Of a stretch of DNA of 21,148 nt, positions 7,761-14,286 are shown piece after piece. How positions within the stretch are numbered: position 1 is the stretch's first letter; every line of letters starts with the position of its first letter. The position numbers and the translations under genes are program-made. Source of the DNA: ZC4RG25 sp041687075 (GTDB lineage Bacteria; Pseudomonadota; Alphaproteobacteria; Rhizobiales; Hyphomicrobiaceae); contig JAWLCO010000065.1 in NCBI GenBank assembly GCA_041687075.1, positions 1-21,148 on the forward strand. Reading direction: 5' to 3'. The notes under the pieces are model-generated. The model saw only the letters and a list, made by a program, of their open reading frames with translations. It searched no databases and was not told the DNA's origin.

Positions 7761-8725
7761 GGTTGTTGCCCGCCGGGATCGCTGTGCTTGCAGCCGCCGT
7801 ACTGCCGCTCTTCCTCGATCCCTTGGGCTATCCGATCCGGGTTCTGACGCTGGCGCTGCTGTTCGCCGCGCTCGGGCAGGCCTGGAACATCGTCGGCGGG
7901 CTGGCAAACCAGATCTCGCTCGGCCACGCCGCCTTCTTCGGGCTCGGCGCCTACACGTCGACACTTCTCCTGATCAATTTCGGCATTTCGCCCTGGATCG
8001 GCATGATCGCCGGCGCAGCTCTGGCCGCAGTCGCCGCCCTTCTTCTCAGCTTTCCGACCATGCGGCTGCGCGGGCATTACTTCGCGCTGGCCACCCTGGC
8101 TTTTGCCGAGGTGCTGCGCGTGATCGCCACATCCTGGTCGGAGGTGACCGGCGGCCCGGTGGGCCTGTCGGTACCGTTCTCGCCGGACAGCTTCCTGCTC
8201 CTGCAATTCAGGAGCACCCTGCCCTATTACTACATCATGCTCGGGGCGCTGGTGCTCATCTCGGGGGTCTTCCTTCTCATCCGCGAGAGCGCCCTCGGAT
8301 ATCGGCTGCGCGCAGTGAAGGAGAACGTCGACGCGGCAGAGGTGATCGGCGTCGACACGACGCGCGTCAAGATCATCGCCTCGGTTGTTTCCGCCGCGCT
8401 GACCGCAATCCTCGGCACGCTTTATGCGCAATTCACGTATTTCTTCGATCCCGACGCCGTGTTCGGCATTGTTCCGATTTCAATCCGGGCGGCGATGGTA
8501 GCGATCCTCGGCGGAGCGGGGACGGTCGTGGGACCGATCATAGGCGCCTTCTTCATCATTCCGGTGGAGGAGTTCGCCAACAGCTATTTATCGTCGCGCA
8601 CCGCCGGCTTGTCGCAGCTTGCGTTCGGGCTGGCGCTCATCGCCGTGATCCTGATACAGCCGCGCGGCATCATCGTGTTGATCAAGGAAGGAGCCGCCCG
8701 CTTTCGGAAAGGCAGCGAGGCATGA
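7757..8725 (+). CDS. livM: ABC importer permease LivM
   Basis: 322 aa. Family marks are QAWNIVGGLANQISLGHAAFFGLGAYTS near residue 40, SFPTMRLRGHYFALATLAF, and GGAGTVVGPIIGAFFIIPVEE near residue 255. It is the second membrane subunit of the importer. ATG at 7757 overlaps the livH stop by 4 nt and matches the expected LivM N-terminus. The reading frame is open far upstream, but that part is an out-of-frame shadow of the binding-protein and livH genes. The stop overlaps livG by 4 nt. In the reverse-strand importer the equivalent protein is fused to LivG. Confidence 0.88.
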   Translation: MRLLPAGIAVLAAAVLPLFLDPLGYPIRVLTLALLFAALGQAWNIVGGLANQISLGHAAFFGLGAYTSTLLLINFGISPWIGMIAGAALAAVAALLLSFPTMRLRGHYFALATLAFAEVLRVIATSWSEVTGGPVGLSVPFSPDSFLLLQFRSTLPYYYIMLGALVLISGVFLLIRESALGYRLRAVKENVDAAEVIGVDTTRVKIIASVVSAALTAILGTLYAQFTYFFDPDAVFGIVPISIRAAMVAILGGAGTVVGPIIGAFFIIPVEEFANSYLSSRTAGLSQLAFGLALIAVILIQPRGIIVLIKEGAARFRKGSEA

Positions 8726-9444
8726 GCCATCCAATCCTGGAAATGCGTCAGATCAGCAAGCATTTCGGGGGGCTGCAGGCGCTCGAGGATGTTTCGTTCG
8801 ACGTTGCGCCCCGGGAAATCGTGGGCCTGATCGGGCCGAATGGCGCGGGCAAGTCCACTCTCTTCAATACGCTCGTCGGTCTGCACAAGCCGACGGCCGG
8901 AACCGTCCGGCTGCAGGGCGAGGAGATCACTGGCCTGAAACCGCACAAGGTCGCCGAACGCGGTATGACCAAGACGTTTCAGAACGTGGCACTTTTCTCC
9001 GAAACGTCCGTTTTCGACAATGTGCTGATCGGGGCTCTGCTGCGCAACACCGTCGCCGATGCGCGCCGCCGGGCGGAAATGTGCCTCGAGCGCGTCGGTC
9101 TCGGCGCAGTGGCTCGCAAAATGGCGAGCGATCTCTCTTTCCCCGAACGGGCCCGCGTCGAGGTCGCACGCGGCCTGGCGACCCAGCCGAAAGTCCTGCT
9201 GCTCGATGAAGTCATGGCCGCGCTGAACCGCGTGGAAATGGAAGAAATCATGGCGCTCATCCGCTCGCTCAGGGAGGACGGGCTGACAGTGGTCGTGGTC
9301 GAGCATCATATGCACGCGATCATGTCGCTGTGCGAGCGCATCATCGTTCTGAACTTCGGCAGGAAAATCGCGGAAGGCTCACCGGAGGAAATTGCAAGAA
9401 ATCCGGAAGTGGTGCGCGCCTATCTGGGCCGCGAATATGCATGA
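8722..9444 (+). CDS. livG: ABC importer ATPase LivG with altered signature motif
   Basis: 240 aa, cytoplasmic ATP-binding subunit. Walker A is GPNGAGKST (38-46), the Q-loop is at Gln87, Walker B is VLLLDE (158-163) and the H-loop is His195. The ABC signature, usually LSxGQ in LivG, is LSFPER (138-143), followed by a typical ARVEVARGLATQPK helix. After Walker B the sequence is VMAALNRVE, where the common form is PxAGLN. The fold and other motifs are intact, so the protein is probably active; LivG subfamilies with a relaxed signature exist. It forms a heterodimer with LivF. ATG overlaps the livM stop by 4 nt. Confidence 0.88.
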   Translation: MSHPILEMRQISKHFGGLQALEDVSFDVAPREIVGLIGPNGAGKSTLFNTLVGLHKPTAGTVRLQGEEITGLKPHKVAERGMTKTFQNVALFSETSVFDNVLIGALLRNTVADARRRAEMCLERVGLGAVARKMASDLSFPERARVEVARGLATQPKVLLLDEVMAALNRVEMEEIMALIRSLREDGLTVVVVEHHMHAIMSLCERIIVLNFGRKIAEGSPEEIARNPEVVRAYLGREYA

Positions 9445-9460
9445 AGGGGAGCTGATCGGA

Positions 9461-10177
9461 GTGTCCGGCGAGCCGCTGCTATCGATAGAGGATCTCCACG
9501 CAGGTTACGACGCAAATGTGCTCCACGGGATCTCACTGCAGGTCATGGAAGGCGAGTTTGTCTGCGTCATTGGCGCGAACACCGCGGGCAAGAGCACCCT
9601 GCTGCGCACGATCTCGCGCCTCGTGCCGCGCTCGAGCGGCCGGATCGTCTTCGACGGCACGGACCTCATGAAGCTCAAGCCGCACGAGGTTCCGAAGCTC
9701 GGCATCGCCCACGTCCCCGAAAGCCGGCATCTGTTTCCGGAAATGTCTGTGGAAGAAAACCTTCTCCTCGGCGCATATGCCGTGCGGCACGCCCCGGAAT
9801 ACCGCCGCCGTCTGGATGAATGCTACGCGCTATTTCCGCGCCTGAAAGAGAGGCGGACACAGCGGGCCGGCACATTATCCGGCGGTGAGCAGCAGATGGT
9901 CGCGCTCAGCCGGGCGATGATGCTGGGCATGCGCCTGTTGATCCTCGACGAGCCGAGCCACGGCCTTGCACCCATCATCGTCGACCAGGTTCACGATGCA
10001 CTGGTGAAAATCCACGAGAGCGGCACGTCCATCCTGCTGGTCGAGCAGAATACGGCACTTGCCCTCTCGGTGGCGTCTCGCGGCTACGTGCTGGAATCGG
10101 GCCGGATCGTCTTGAGCGATACGGCCGAGGCGCTGCACGAAAATCCGAAAGTTCGAGAAGCTTATCTCGGCCTCTGA
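9461..10177 (+). CDS. livF: ABC importer ATPase LivF
   Basis: 238 aa. Walker A is GANTAGKST (38-46; the usual GPNGAGK has Thr in place of the fourth-position Gly). The signature LSGGEQQMVALSRA (139-152) is canonical, and Walker B is LLILDE (159-164). The family block GIAHVPESRHLFPEMSVEENLLLG is present. LivF supplies the canonical signature that the partner LivG lacks. GTG at 9461 is preferred: AAGGGGA lies about 10 nt upstream and the LivF homology starts right after it. The alternative ATG at 9437 overlaps livG by 8 nt and has no ribosome-binding site. It is the last gene of this operon and converges with the gene ending at 10205. Confidence 0.87.
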   Translation: MSGEPLLSIEDLHAGYDANVLHGISLQVMEGEFVCVIGANTAGKSTLLRTISRLVPRSSGRIVFDGTDLMKLKPHEVPKLGIAHVPESRHLFPEMSVEENLLLGAYAVRHAPEYRRRLDECYALFPRLKERRTQRAGTLSGGEQQMVALSRAMMLGMRLLILDEPSHGLAPIIVDQVHDALVKIHESGTSILLVEQNTALALSVASRGYVLESGRIVLSDTAEALHENPKVREAYLGL

Positions 10178-10204
10178 AGGACGGCGGACTTTTCGGCGCG
10201 ACAC

Positions 10205-11005
10205 CTACGACCTGGGATCGGCGTCGAGTCGCACGACGACGCCCTCCAAGCCAGATGAAGGTGCCGGATAGCGATCGAGAATAATCGGGTCGTGGCCCGG
10301 AATGACGTTCGCCCGGTCGCTCGCCAGTTTCCAAAGCCGCTCGTAACCTTCCAGCGTATCGGCCAGGCTGTGCAGGATCGGAAAGGCACGCCCCTGCTCC
10401 ATGTTGGCGTAGAAATGGCTGGCGTCTGAAGCCACGATCAGCCAGCCGCGCCGTGTCCAGACGCGCACGACCTGCAGACCCTTGCTGTGTCCGCCGACGT
10501 GGTGGACGGTAATCCCGGGCGCAATCTCGGAATCGCCATCGTGAAAGCGCACGCGACCGGCGAACACCTTGCGCACCATGGCCACCACGTCTTCCTCCTC
10601 GAACGGCGCTTTCAGCGCCTCGTGGCACATGCAGCGGCCCGTGCAATAGGCCATCTCGATGTCCTGCAGGTGATATTTCGCATTCGGAAACAGGTCGTAG
10701 TTCCCGCAGTGATCGTAATGCATGTGGCTGAGAATTACGTCCTCGATCGCATCGGGGTCGATGCCGATCGCCTTCAGCCCTTCGCCCGGCGAGCGCAGAA
10801 AATCGCGCTTGCGCTTCTTCGCCATGGCCGCGTCGAAACCGGTATCGACGATGAACGTGCGCCCATTGCCCTTGATCGCCCAGACAAAATAATCGAGGGG
10901 CATCGGAACGTCGTGCGGATCGCCGAGAACGAAATTGTGAGACGACCGCGCAGCGGGGTTGTGGGCGTAGCGGACGGCGTAGACTTCATAGGGCTCTGGC
11001 GGCAT
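10205..11005 (-). CDS. MBL-fold metallo-hydrolase, N-acyl homoserine lactonase-like
   Basis: 266 aa. The metallo-beta-lactamase metal site is complete: HMHYDH (His94, His96, Asp98, His99), GGHSKG (His173), SDASHFY (Asp194) and PGHDP (His238). The overall layout, including the early FVWAIKGNGRTFIVDTGFD, resembles AiiA/AttM-type lactonases that open lactone rings using two zinc ions. Given the catabolic neighbours, hydrolysis of a lactone pathway intermediate seems more likely than quorum quenching (inference). The ATG has a GGAGGGA box 7-13 nt upstream. It is the last gene of the long reverse operon, and a terminator-like hairpin lies between it and the alpha/beta hydrolase gene. Confidence 0.85.
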   Translation of the reverse strand: MPPEPYEVYAVRYAHNPAARSSHNFVLGDPHDVPMPLDYFVWAIKGNGRTFIVDTGFDAAMAKKRKRDFLRSPGEGLKAIGIDPDAIEDVILSHMHYDHCGNYDLFPNAKYHLQDIEMAYCTGRCMCHEALKAPFEEEDVVAMVRKVFAGRVRFHDGDSEIAPGITVHHVGGHSKGLQVVRVWTRRGWLIVASDASHFYANMEQGRAFPILHSLADTLEGYERLWKLASDRANVIPGHDPIILDRYPAPSSGLEGVVVRLDADPRS

Positions 11006-11028
11006 GGTGTTCCCTCCGTCAAGTGAAA

Positions 11029-11080
11029 ACGACGGCCCCGGGGTGCATCGGCCTCATCCGGATGCGAGATGGCCGTTGTT
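11029..11080 (-). terminator. Intergenic stem-loop with TTTT tail (reverse strand)
   Basis: On the minus strand AACAACGGCC (11080-11071) pairs with GGCCGTCGTT (11038-11029), a 10-bp stem with one G-U pair. The T-run continues to give TTTTC. Inside is a second small stem, GCATC/GATGC (11065-11061 and 11049-11045). It resembles an intrinsic terminator or attenuator just before the lactonase gene, so that gene may be expressed at a lower or separately controlled level. Confidence 0.4.
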
Positions 11081-11103
11081 ACTAGTCTTCGCTTCACAGG
11101 CAG

Positions 11104-11946
11104 CTAGTCGGCAGCCATGATTTCCAATTCCGGGAGGAGATATTTCCGGAACAGCTCGTAATTCTCGATCATCGGGAAATGCCCGATGTCCTGCATCTCC
11201 GTATATCGGCAGCCCGGGATTGCGTTCGCGACGGCCTCGGTCATTGCAGGGGTGCAGGAGTAATCATAGCTGCCGGTAAGCAGGCTGACCTTGCATCTCG
11301 AGGTATCGATCGTCTTGATGTGCTCGCGTGCATCGAAATCGAAGCTGTAGAACATGACATCGCCGCGATAAATCCCGGGCCCGGATTGGGCGTAGTACCA
11401 CCAGTTGTCGCGCTTGCCCGTTTCCGGGCTCTGCGGCGCGTTGAGGCCCCACGTGTAGGTCGCAACCAGCTCGCCACCGTGGACGGCGGGATGATGAAGG
11501 AATTCATTATAGCGACCCGGCGCGTAGGCCGCGCTCTCCAGTCCGATCACGCCGCGGATTTCGCCCTGAAAGTCGCTGGCGATCCTGAGCACGATCGCGC
11601 CGCCCATCGAGCAGCCCATGAAGATCGGGCGTTCGACGCCCAGCGTACGCCAGACTGCCTCGATCGTCACCAGATAATGCTCAGTCGTAAGCTCGTAGGA
11701 TGTCAGCCACCACTCGGGCGGCGGATCGGAGCGGCCGTGCCAGGGCATGTCGAAGCAAATGACGCGGAAACGATCCGTAACGGCCTTGTCGTTCATCAAA
11801 TGCCGGTATTGCCGGCTGTCGGCGCCGGCCGTGTGAAGGCAAATCAGCGGAATGCCCTGACCCGCCTCTTCCACGAAGACGCGGTGGTCAATGCCCTTGA
11901 TCGGGACCTTCAGATAACGGCCGGTGATGGGCTCATATTCAGGCAT
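11104..11946 (-). CDS. Alpha/beta-fold hydrolase
   Basis: 280 aa. The nucleophile elbow is GCSMGG (Ser113). The probable acid is Asp228 in GSYDYS and the base His256 in IGHFPM, giving a complete Ser-Asp-His triad. The oxyanion region is LHTAGADSRQYR (37-48). Strand/turn FDMPWHGRSDPPPEWW (65-80) is typical of alpha/beta hydrolases acting on esters or C-C bonds in catabolic pathways. The enzyme probably hydrolyses an ester, enol-lactone or diketone intermediate in the cytoplasm; which one cannot be read from sequence. It is not obviously PcaD, although a carboxymuconolactone-decarboxylase-like gene lies in the same operon. Its start overlaps the end of the SCP2-like gene by 8 nt, which points to coupled translation. 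Confidence 0.85.
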   Translation of the reverse strand: MPEYEPITGRYLKVPIKGIDHRVFVEEAGQGIPLICLHTAGADSRQYRHLMNDKAVTDRFRVICFDMPWHGRSDPPPEWWLTSYELTTEHYLVTIEAVWRTLGVERPIFMGCSMGGAIVLRIASDFQGEIRGVIGLESAAYAPGRYNEFLHHPAVHGGELVATYTWGLNAPQSPETGKRDNWWYYAQSGPGIYRGDVMFYSFDFDAREHIKTIDTSRCKVSLLTGSYDYSCTPAMTEAVANAIPGCRYTEMQDIGHFPMIENYELFRKYLLPELEIMAAD

Positions 11947-12337
11947 GTGCTTTCCCCGCGCTTCGCATCAGGCTCATCATCCGGTGCAGCGCGCGCGCAT
12001 TTTGCATGGCCACGAGCGTGTCACCCTCCAGCACGAAGTCCGGAACGCGCATGATCATGGCGAATATATCATGGTAGAGCGGCGGCGGAGTCTCGCTCAA
12101 GAAGCGCTGCCACAGCGGCATAGGTGCCCTGATCTGGAAATGGGTGCGCACATCGAAGCGAGGCGAGGGAATAACCTCCTCGATTCTGGCCTTGCGCACG
12201 CACAGAACGTAGCGGCGCTCGCCGAAGGTCAGGCCCATATCGACATCGAACCATTTGCCGATGACGGCAAGCTCCGGGTCGGCGGCCACGGTCTCCCGGA
12301 AAGCCTGCATCCAGCCCTCGCCCGGAAACTCCGCCAT
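11939..12337 (-). CDS. Small SCP2-like protein of unknown function
   Basis: 132 aa, no signal peptide or membrane segment. The pattern of an N-terminal helix (WMQAFRETVAADPELA), two beta strands (WFDVDMGLTFGERRYVLCVR), a central helical part and a C-terminal FVLEGDTLVAMQNARALHRMM resembles the sterol-carrier-protein-2 fold, which binds hydrophobic ligands or acyl groups. The assignment is by pattern only. It has a strong GGGAGGAG ribosome-binding site. The 8-nt overlap with the alpha/beta hydrolase gene suggests the two act together, perhaps as ligand-binding partner and enzyme. It is the least understood gene in the window. Confidence 0.6.
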   Translation of the reverse strand: MAEFPGEGWMQAFRETVAADPELAVIGKWFDVDMGLTFGERRYVLCVRKARIEEVIPSPRFDVRTHFQIRAPMPLWQRFLSETPPPLYHDIFAMIMRVPDFVLEGDTLVAMQNARALHRMMSLMRSAGKAHA

Positions 12338-12380
12338 ATTATCTCCTCCCGCTACTCCTGTGTACTGATGGCAGTACCAG

Positions 12381-12435
12381 CCAGCGTCATGTCCTCGCGC
12401 TGGTGAAGCGAGCCCCGACGCTGGTCCGGTCAGCG
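12381..12435 (-). promoter_or_regulatory. Two adjacent small hairpins between cupin and SCP2-like genes
   Basis: CCAGCG (12381-12386) pairs with CGCTGG (12398-12403), and CGCTG (12419-12423) pairs with CAGCG (12431-12435). All four arms carry the same CAGCG/CGCTG core, so alternative pairings are possible. There is no T-run. They occupy the roughly 100-nt gap in the reverse operon. Possible RNA processing or attenuation element. Confidence 0.3.
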
Positions 12436-12439
12436 CGCG

Positions 12440-12838
12440 TCAGGCGCCGGCATACTGCTCGTCGGTAACGTGCTCCAGCCATTCAACGGCGACGCCGTCA
12501 CGGGCCTCCTGCATGGAAATATGCGTCATCATGGTCGAGGGTCCGGCGCCGTGCCAATGCTTCTCGCCGGGCGGGATCCAGACCACGTCTCCTGCCTTGA
12601 TTTCCTCGATGGGACCGCCCCACACCTGGATGCGGCCGGTGCCCGCGGTGACAAAGAGCGTCTGTCCCAGCGGGTGAGTGTGCCACGCGGTGCGGGCGCC
12701 GGGTTCGAAGGTGACGACGTTCGACTTCAGCAGGGCGGGCTCGGGTGCATCAATGACCGGATCCTGCCAGACCGTGCCCGTGAACGCGCTTGCCGGAGCA
12801 CGCCGCGTGGGCCTCGAACCGCAACGTTTGATTTCCAT
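12440..12838 (-). CDS. Cupin, (R)-selective hydroxynitrile-lyase type
   Basis: 132 aa, single cupin domain. Cupin motif 1 gives HTHPLGQ (His53, His55, Gln59) and motif 2 gives PPGEKHWHG (His94, His96). From memory of the literature, the metal ligands of the manganese cupin hydroxynitrile lyase from Granulicella tundricola are His53, His55, Gln59 and His94, with His106 and Gln110 in the pocket. This protein has His106 and Gln110 at the same numbers. The family match is strong, but few relatives have been tested; most sit in catabolic operons next to carboxymuconolactone-decarboxylase and dehydrogenase genes, so the cyanohydrin activity may be incidental. The ATG has an AGGAGA box. It follows the HIBDH-like gene by 11 nt. 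Confidence 0.85.
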   Translation of the reverse strand: MEIKRCGSRPTRRAPASAFTGTVWQDPVIDAPEPALLKSNVVTFEPGARTAWHTHPLGQTLFVTAGTGRIQVWGGPIEEIKAGDVVWIPPGEKHWHGAGPSTMMTHISMQEARDGVAVEWLEHVTDEQYAGA

Positions 12839-12849
12839 TCTGTGCTCTC

Positions 12850-13764
12850 CTATTCTTCTGACCGGACTGGCTCCTCGCCCCGAACTTCCACACCCGCCCG
12901 CTCTTCCATCAGAGTGACGATTTTCGTGAAATCCGAGTCGGGACCGAGCTTTTCGAGCGCTTTTTGCCAGATGTCGAACACGACCTGACAGCCCTCGAGA
13001 GAGAGCCCCATCCTCTTAGCCTCCTGCATGAACAGCGACACGTCCTTGTGCATGAGGCCCGTCGCGAAGCCGTAATCGAATATGCGCGGCAGGATCGATT
13101 GGGGGAATTTCTGCAGGGTCGCCGTATTGCGGCCGCTGCCGGCATTGATCACATCGATCATCACCTTGGGCGGGATGCCGGCCTTCGTGCCCATCACAAC
13201 GGCCTCCGACGACAGTGCCATCGCTGCAGCTGACAGGCAGTTGTTGACGAGCTTCATCGTCTGCGCGAGGCCCGGCTTATCGCCGATATGAAACGGCTTG
13301 CCGATGACCTCGAGCACCGGCAGGAGGTCTTGATAATCCTCGCGTGGCCCCGAAAACATCACCGCCACGGTACCGGCTTTTGCGCCACCGACACCACCGC
13401 TGACCGGGCAATCGAGCCAACGGATGCCGTGAGATTTGAATTTCTCGCCGATGCTCTCGGCCATTTGCGGACCCGTCGTAGACAAATCGACGATCCGCTT
13501 GACCTTTTCTCCCGAAACGAGGCCATTTTCGCCGACGGCCACCACCTCGACGACCGGCGGTGTCGGCAGGGAGAGGAATATCGTCTCCACCATCGAGGCG
13601 AGGTCGGCCGGCGAAGACGCCCGCTCGGCGCCTCGCCCGACAAAATGATCGACTGCGCTGTCGCGCACATCGTAAACAACGAGAGAATGGCCGGCGTCGA
13701 TCAAACGCCCGGCCATCGGGCGGCCCATATTACCCAGGCCGATAAATCCGAATGTCTCGCTCAA
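12850..13764 (-). CDS. 3-hydroxyisobutyrate dehydrogenase-like NAD(P) oxidoreductase (copy 1)
   Basis: 304 aa, beta-hydroxyacid dehydrogenase family (HIBDH, GarR, glyoxylate/succinic semialdehyde reductases). The Rossmann motif is GFIGLGNMGRPMA (6-18), the substrate motif DCPVSGGVGGAKAGT (118-132), and the catalytic Lys171 lies in KLVNNCLSAA. Lys240 in HKDVSL is also conserved. It would oxidise a beta-hydroxyacid or reduce a semialdehyde with NAD(P). The start codon is TTG at 13764 with GGAGGG 6-11 nt upstream; no ATG is positioned better. It is a paralogue of the gene at 19065-19958, and both end with the block GPDSDFT..I....E.AGVE. Confidence 0.88.
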   Translation of the reverse strand: MSETFGFIGLGNMGRPMAGRLIDAGHSLVVYDVRDSAVDHFVGRGAERASSPADLASMVETIFLSLPTPPVVEVVAVGENGLVSGEKVKRIVDLSTTGPQMAESIGEKFKSHGIRWLDCPVSGGVGGAKAGTVAVMFSGPREDYQDLLPVLEVIGKPFHIGDKPGLAQTMKLVNNCLSAAAMALSSEAVVMGTKAGIPPKVMIDVINAGSGRNTATLQKFPQSILPRIFDYGFATGLMHKDVSLFMQEAKRMGLSLEGCQVVFDIWQKALEKLGPDSDFTKIVTLMEERAGVEVRGEEPVRSEE

Positions 13765-13825
13765 GGCTTCCCTCCAGATCGCGCGAACTTACCGTTGCGT
13801 GCGACAGTTCCGATGCTTTGGGGCT

Positions 13826-14218
13826 TCAAGATGTCTCGCCCGCCTGGTCCATCTCTGCGAAAACAGCGCGCGCGGTGCGGAAAGAATCCACGCCTGCAGG
13901 CACACCGCAGTAGATGGCGACCTGCAGAAGGACCTCCCGTATCTCCTCCCGTGTAACGCCATTTCTCAAAGCGCCACGGATGTGCATCTTGAGCTCGTGC
14001 GGGCGGTTCAAGGCGGAGAGCATGGCGAGGTTGAGCATACTCCGGGTCTTCGGCGGCAACTGCTCACGCCCCCAAACCGCACCCCAACAGTATTCGGTCA
14101 CGAGCTCCTGTAATGGCCGATTGAAGTCGTCGGCCGTCGCGAGGGAGTTCTCGACGAATTCCGGTCCGAGAACAGATTTCCGAATTTCGAGACCGCGCTC
14201 GAACGTCTGCTTATCCAT
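13826..14218 (-). CDS. Carboxymuconolactone decarboxylase-like protein
   Basis: 130 aa, full length for 4-carboxymuconolactone decarboxylase (PcaC). The conserved block runs LNLAMLSALNRPHELKMHIR (62-81), then GALRNGVTREEIREVLLQVA (82-101) and IYCGVPAGVDSFR (102-114). There is no CxxC pair, which separates it from AhpD-type peroxidases. PcaC decarboxylates gamma-carboxymuconolactone in the protocatechuate pathway. No other protocatechuate gene is seen here, so this is probably a family member acting on a different lactone or beta-keto-type acid (inference). ATG at 14218 gives the normal N-terminus; an upstream in-frame start would add 24 residues that run through the intergenic hairpin. It lies between the second binding protein and a HIBDH-like gene. 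Confidence 0.85.
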   Translation of the reverse strand: MDKQTFERGLEIRKSVLGPEFVENSLATADDFNRPLQELVTEYCWGAVWGREQLPPKTRSMLNLAMLSALNRPHELKMHIRGALRNGVTREEIREVLLQVAIYCGVPAGVDSFRTARAVFAEMDQAGETS

Positions 14219-14246
14219 TTTTATGCTCCGAGGGTGGATTGTCGCT

Positions 14247-14273
14247 CCGCGATCCGGTTTGACCGGACCGCGG
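14247..14273 (-). promoter_or_regulatory. Strong hairpin after the second ABC binding-protein gene
   Basis: CCGCG (14247-14251), TCCGGT (14253-14258), loop TTG, ACCGGA (14262-14267), CGCGG (14269-14273): 11 bp interrupted by one A/C mismatch. No T-run follows in the transcribed (minus) direction. It lies 13 nt after the binding-protein stop and upstream of the decarboxylase-like gene. It probably stabilises the 3' end of the binding-protein message or marks a processing site. Confidence 0.55.
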
Positions 14274-14286
14274 CTCTTTTCGTGCT

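Noticed and set aside
5355..7964. Very long reverse-strand open frame (869 codons) opposite the ABC operon
   Set aside because: It is rich in Arg, His, Asp and Gln with no recognisable domain, and lies antisense to four genes with clear family matches. It is a typical GC-bias shadow.
10205..11005. Quorum-quenching AHL lactonase role
   Set aside because: The fold and metal site would allow it, but the gene is embedded in a catabolic operon and no LuxI/LuxR-type gene is present, so a pathway lactonase is more likely. Not excluded.
13826..14218. Complete beta-ketoadipate (protocatechuate) pathway
   Set aside because: Only a PcaC-like decarboxylase and a general alpha/beta hydrolase are present; there is no protocatechuate dioxygenase, cycloisomerase, CoA transferase or thiolase.
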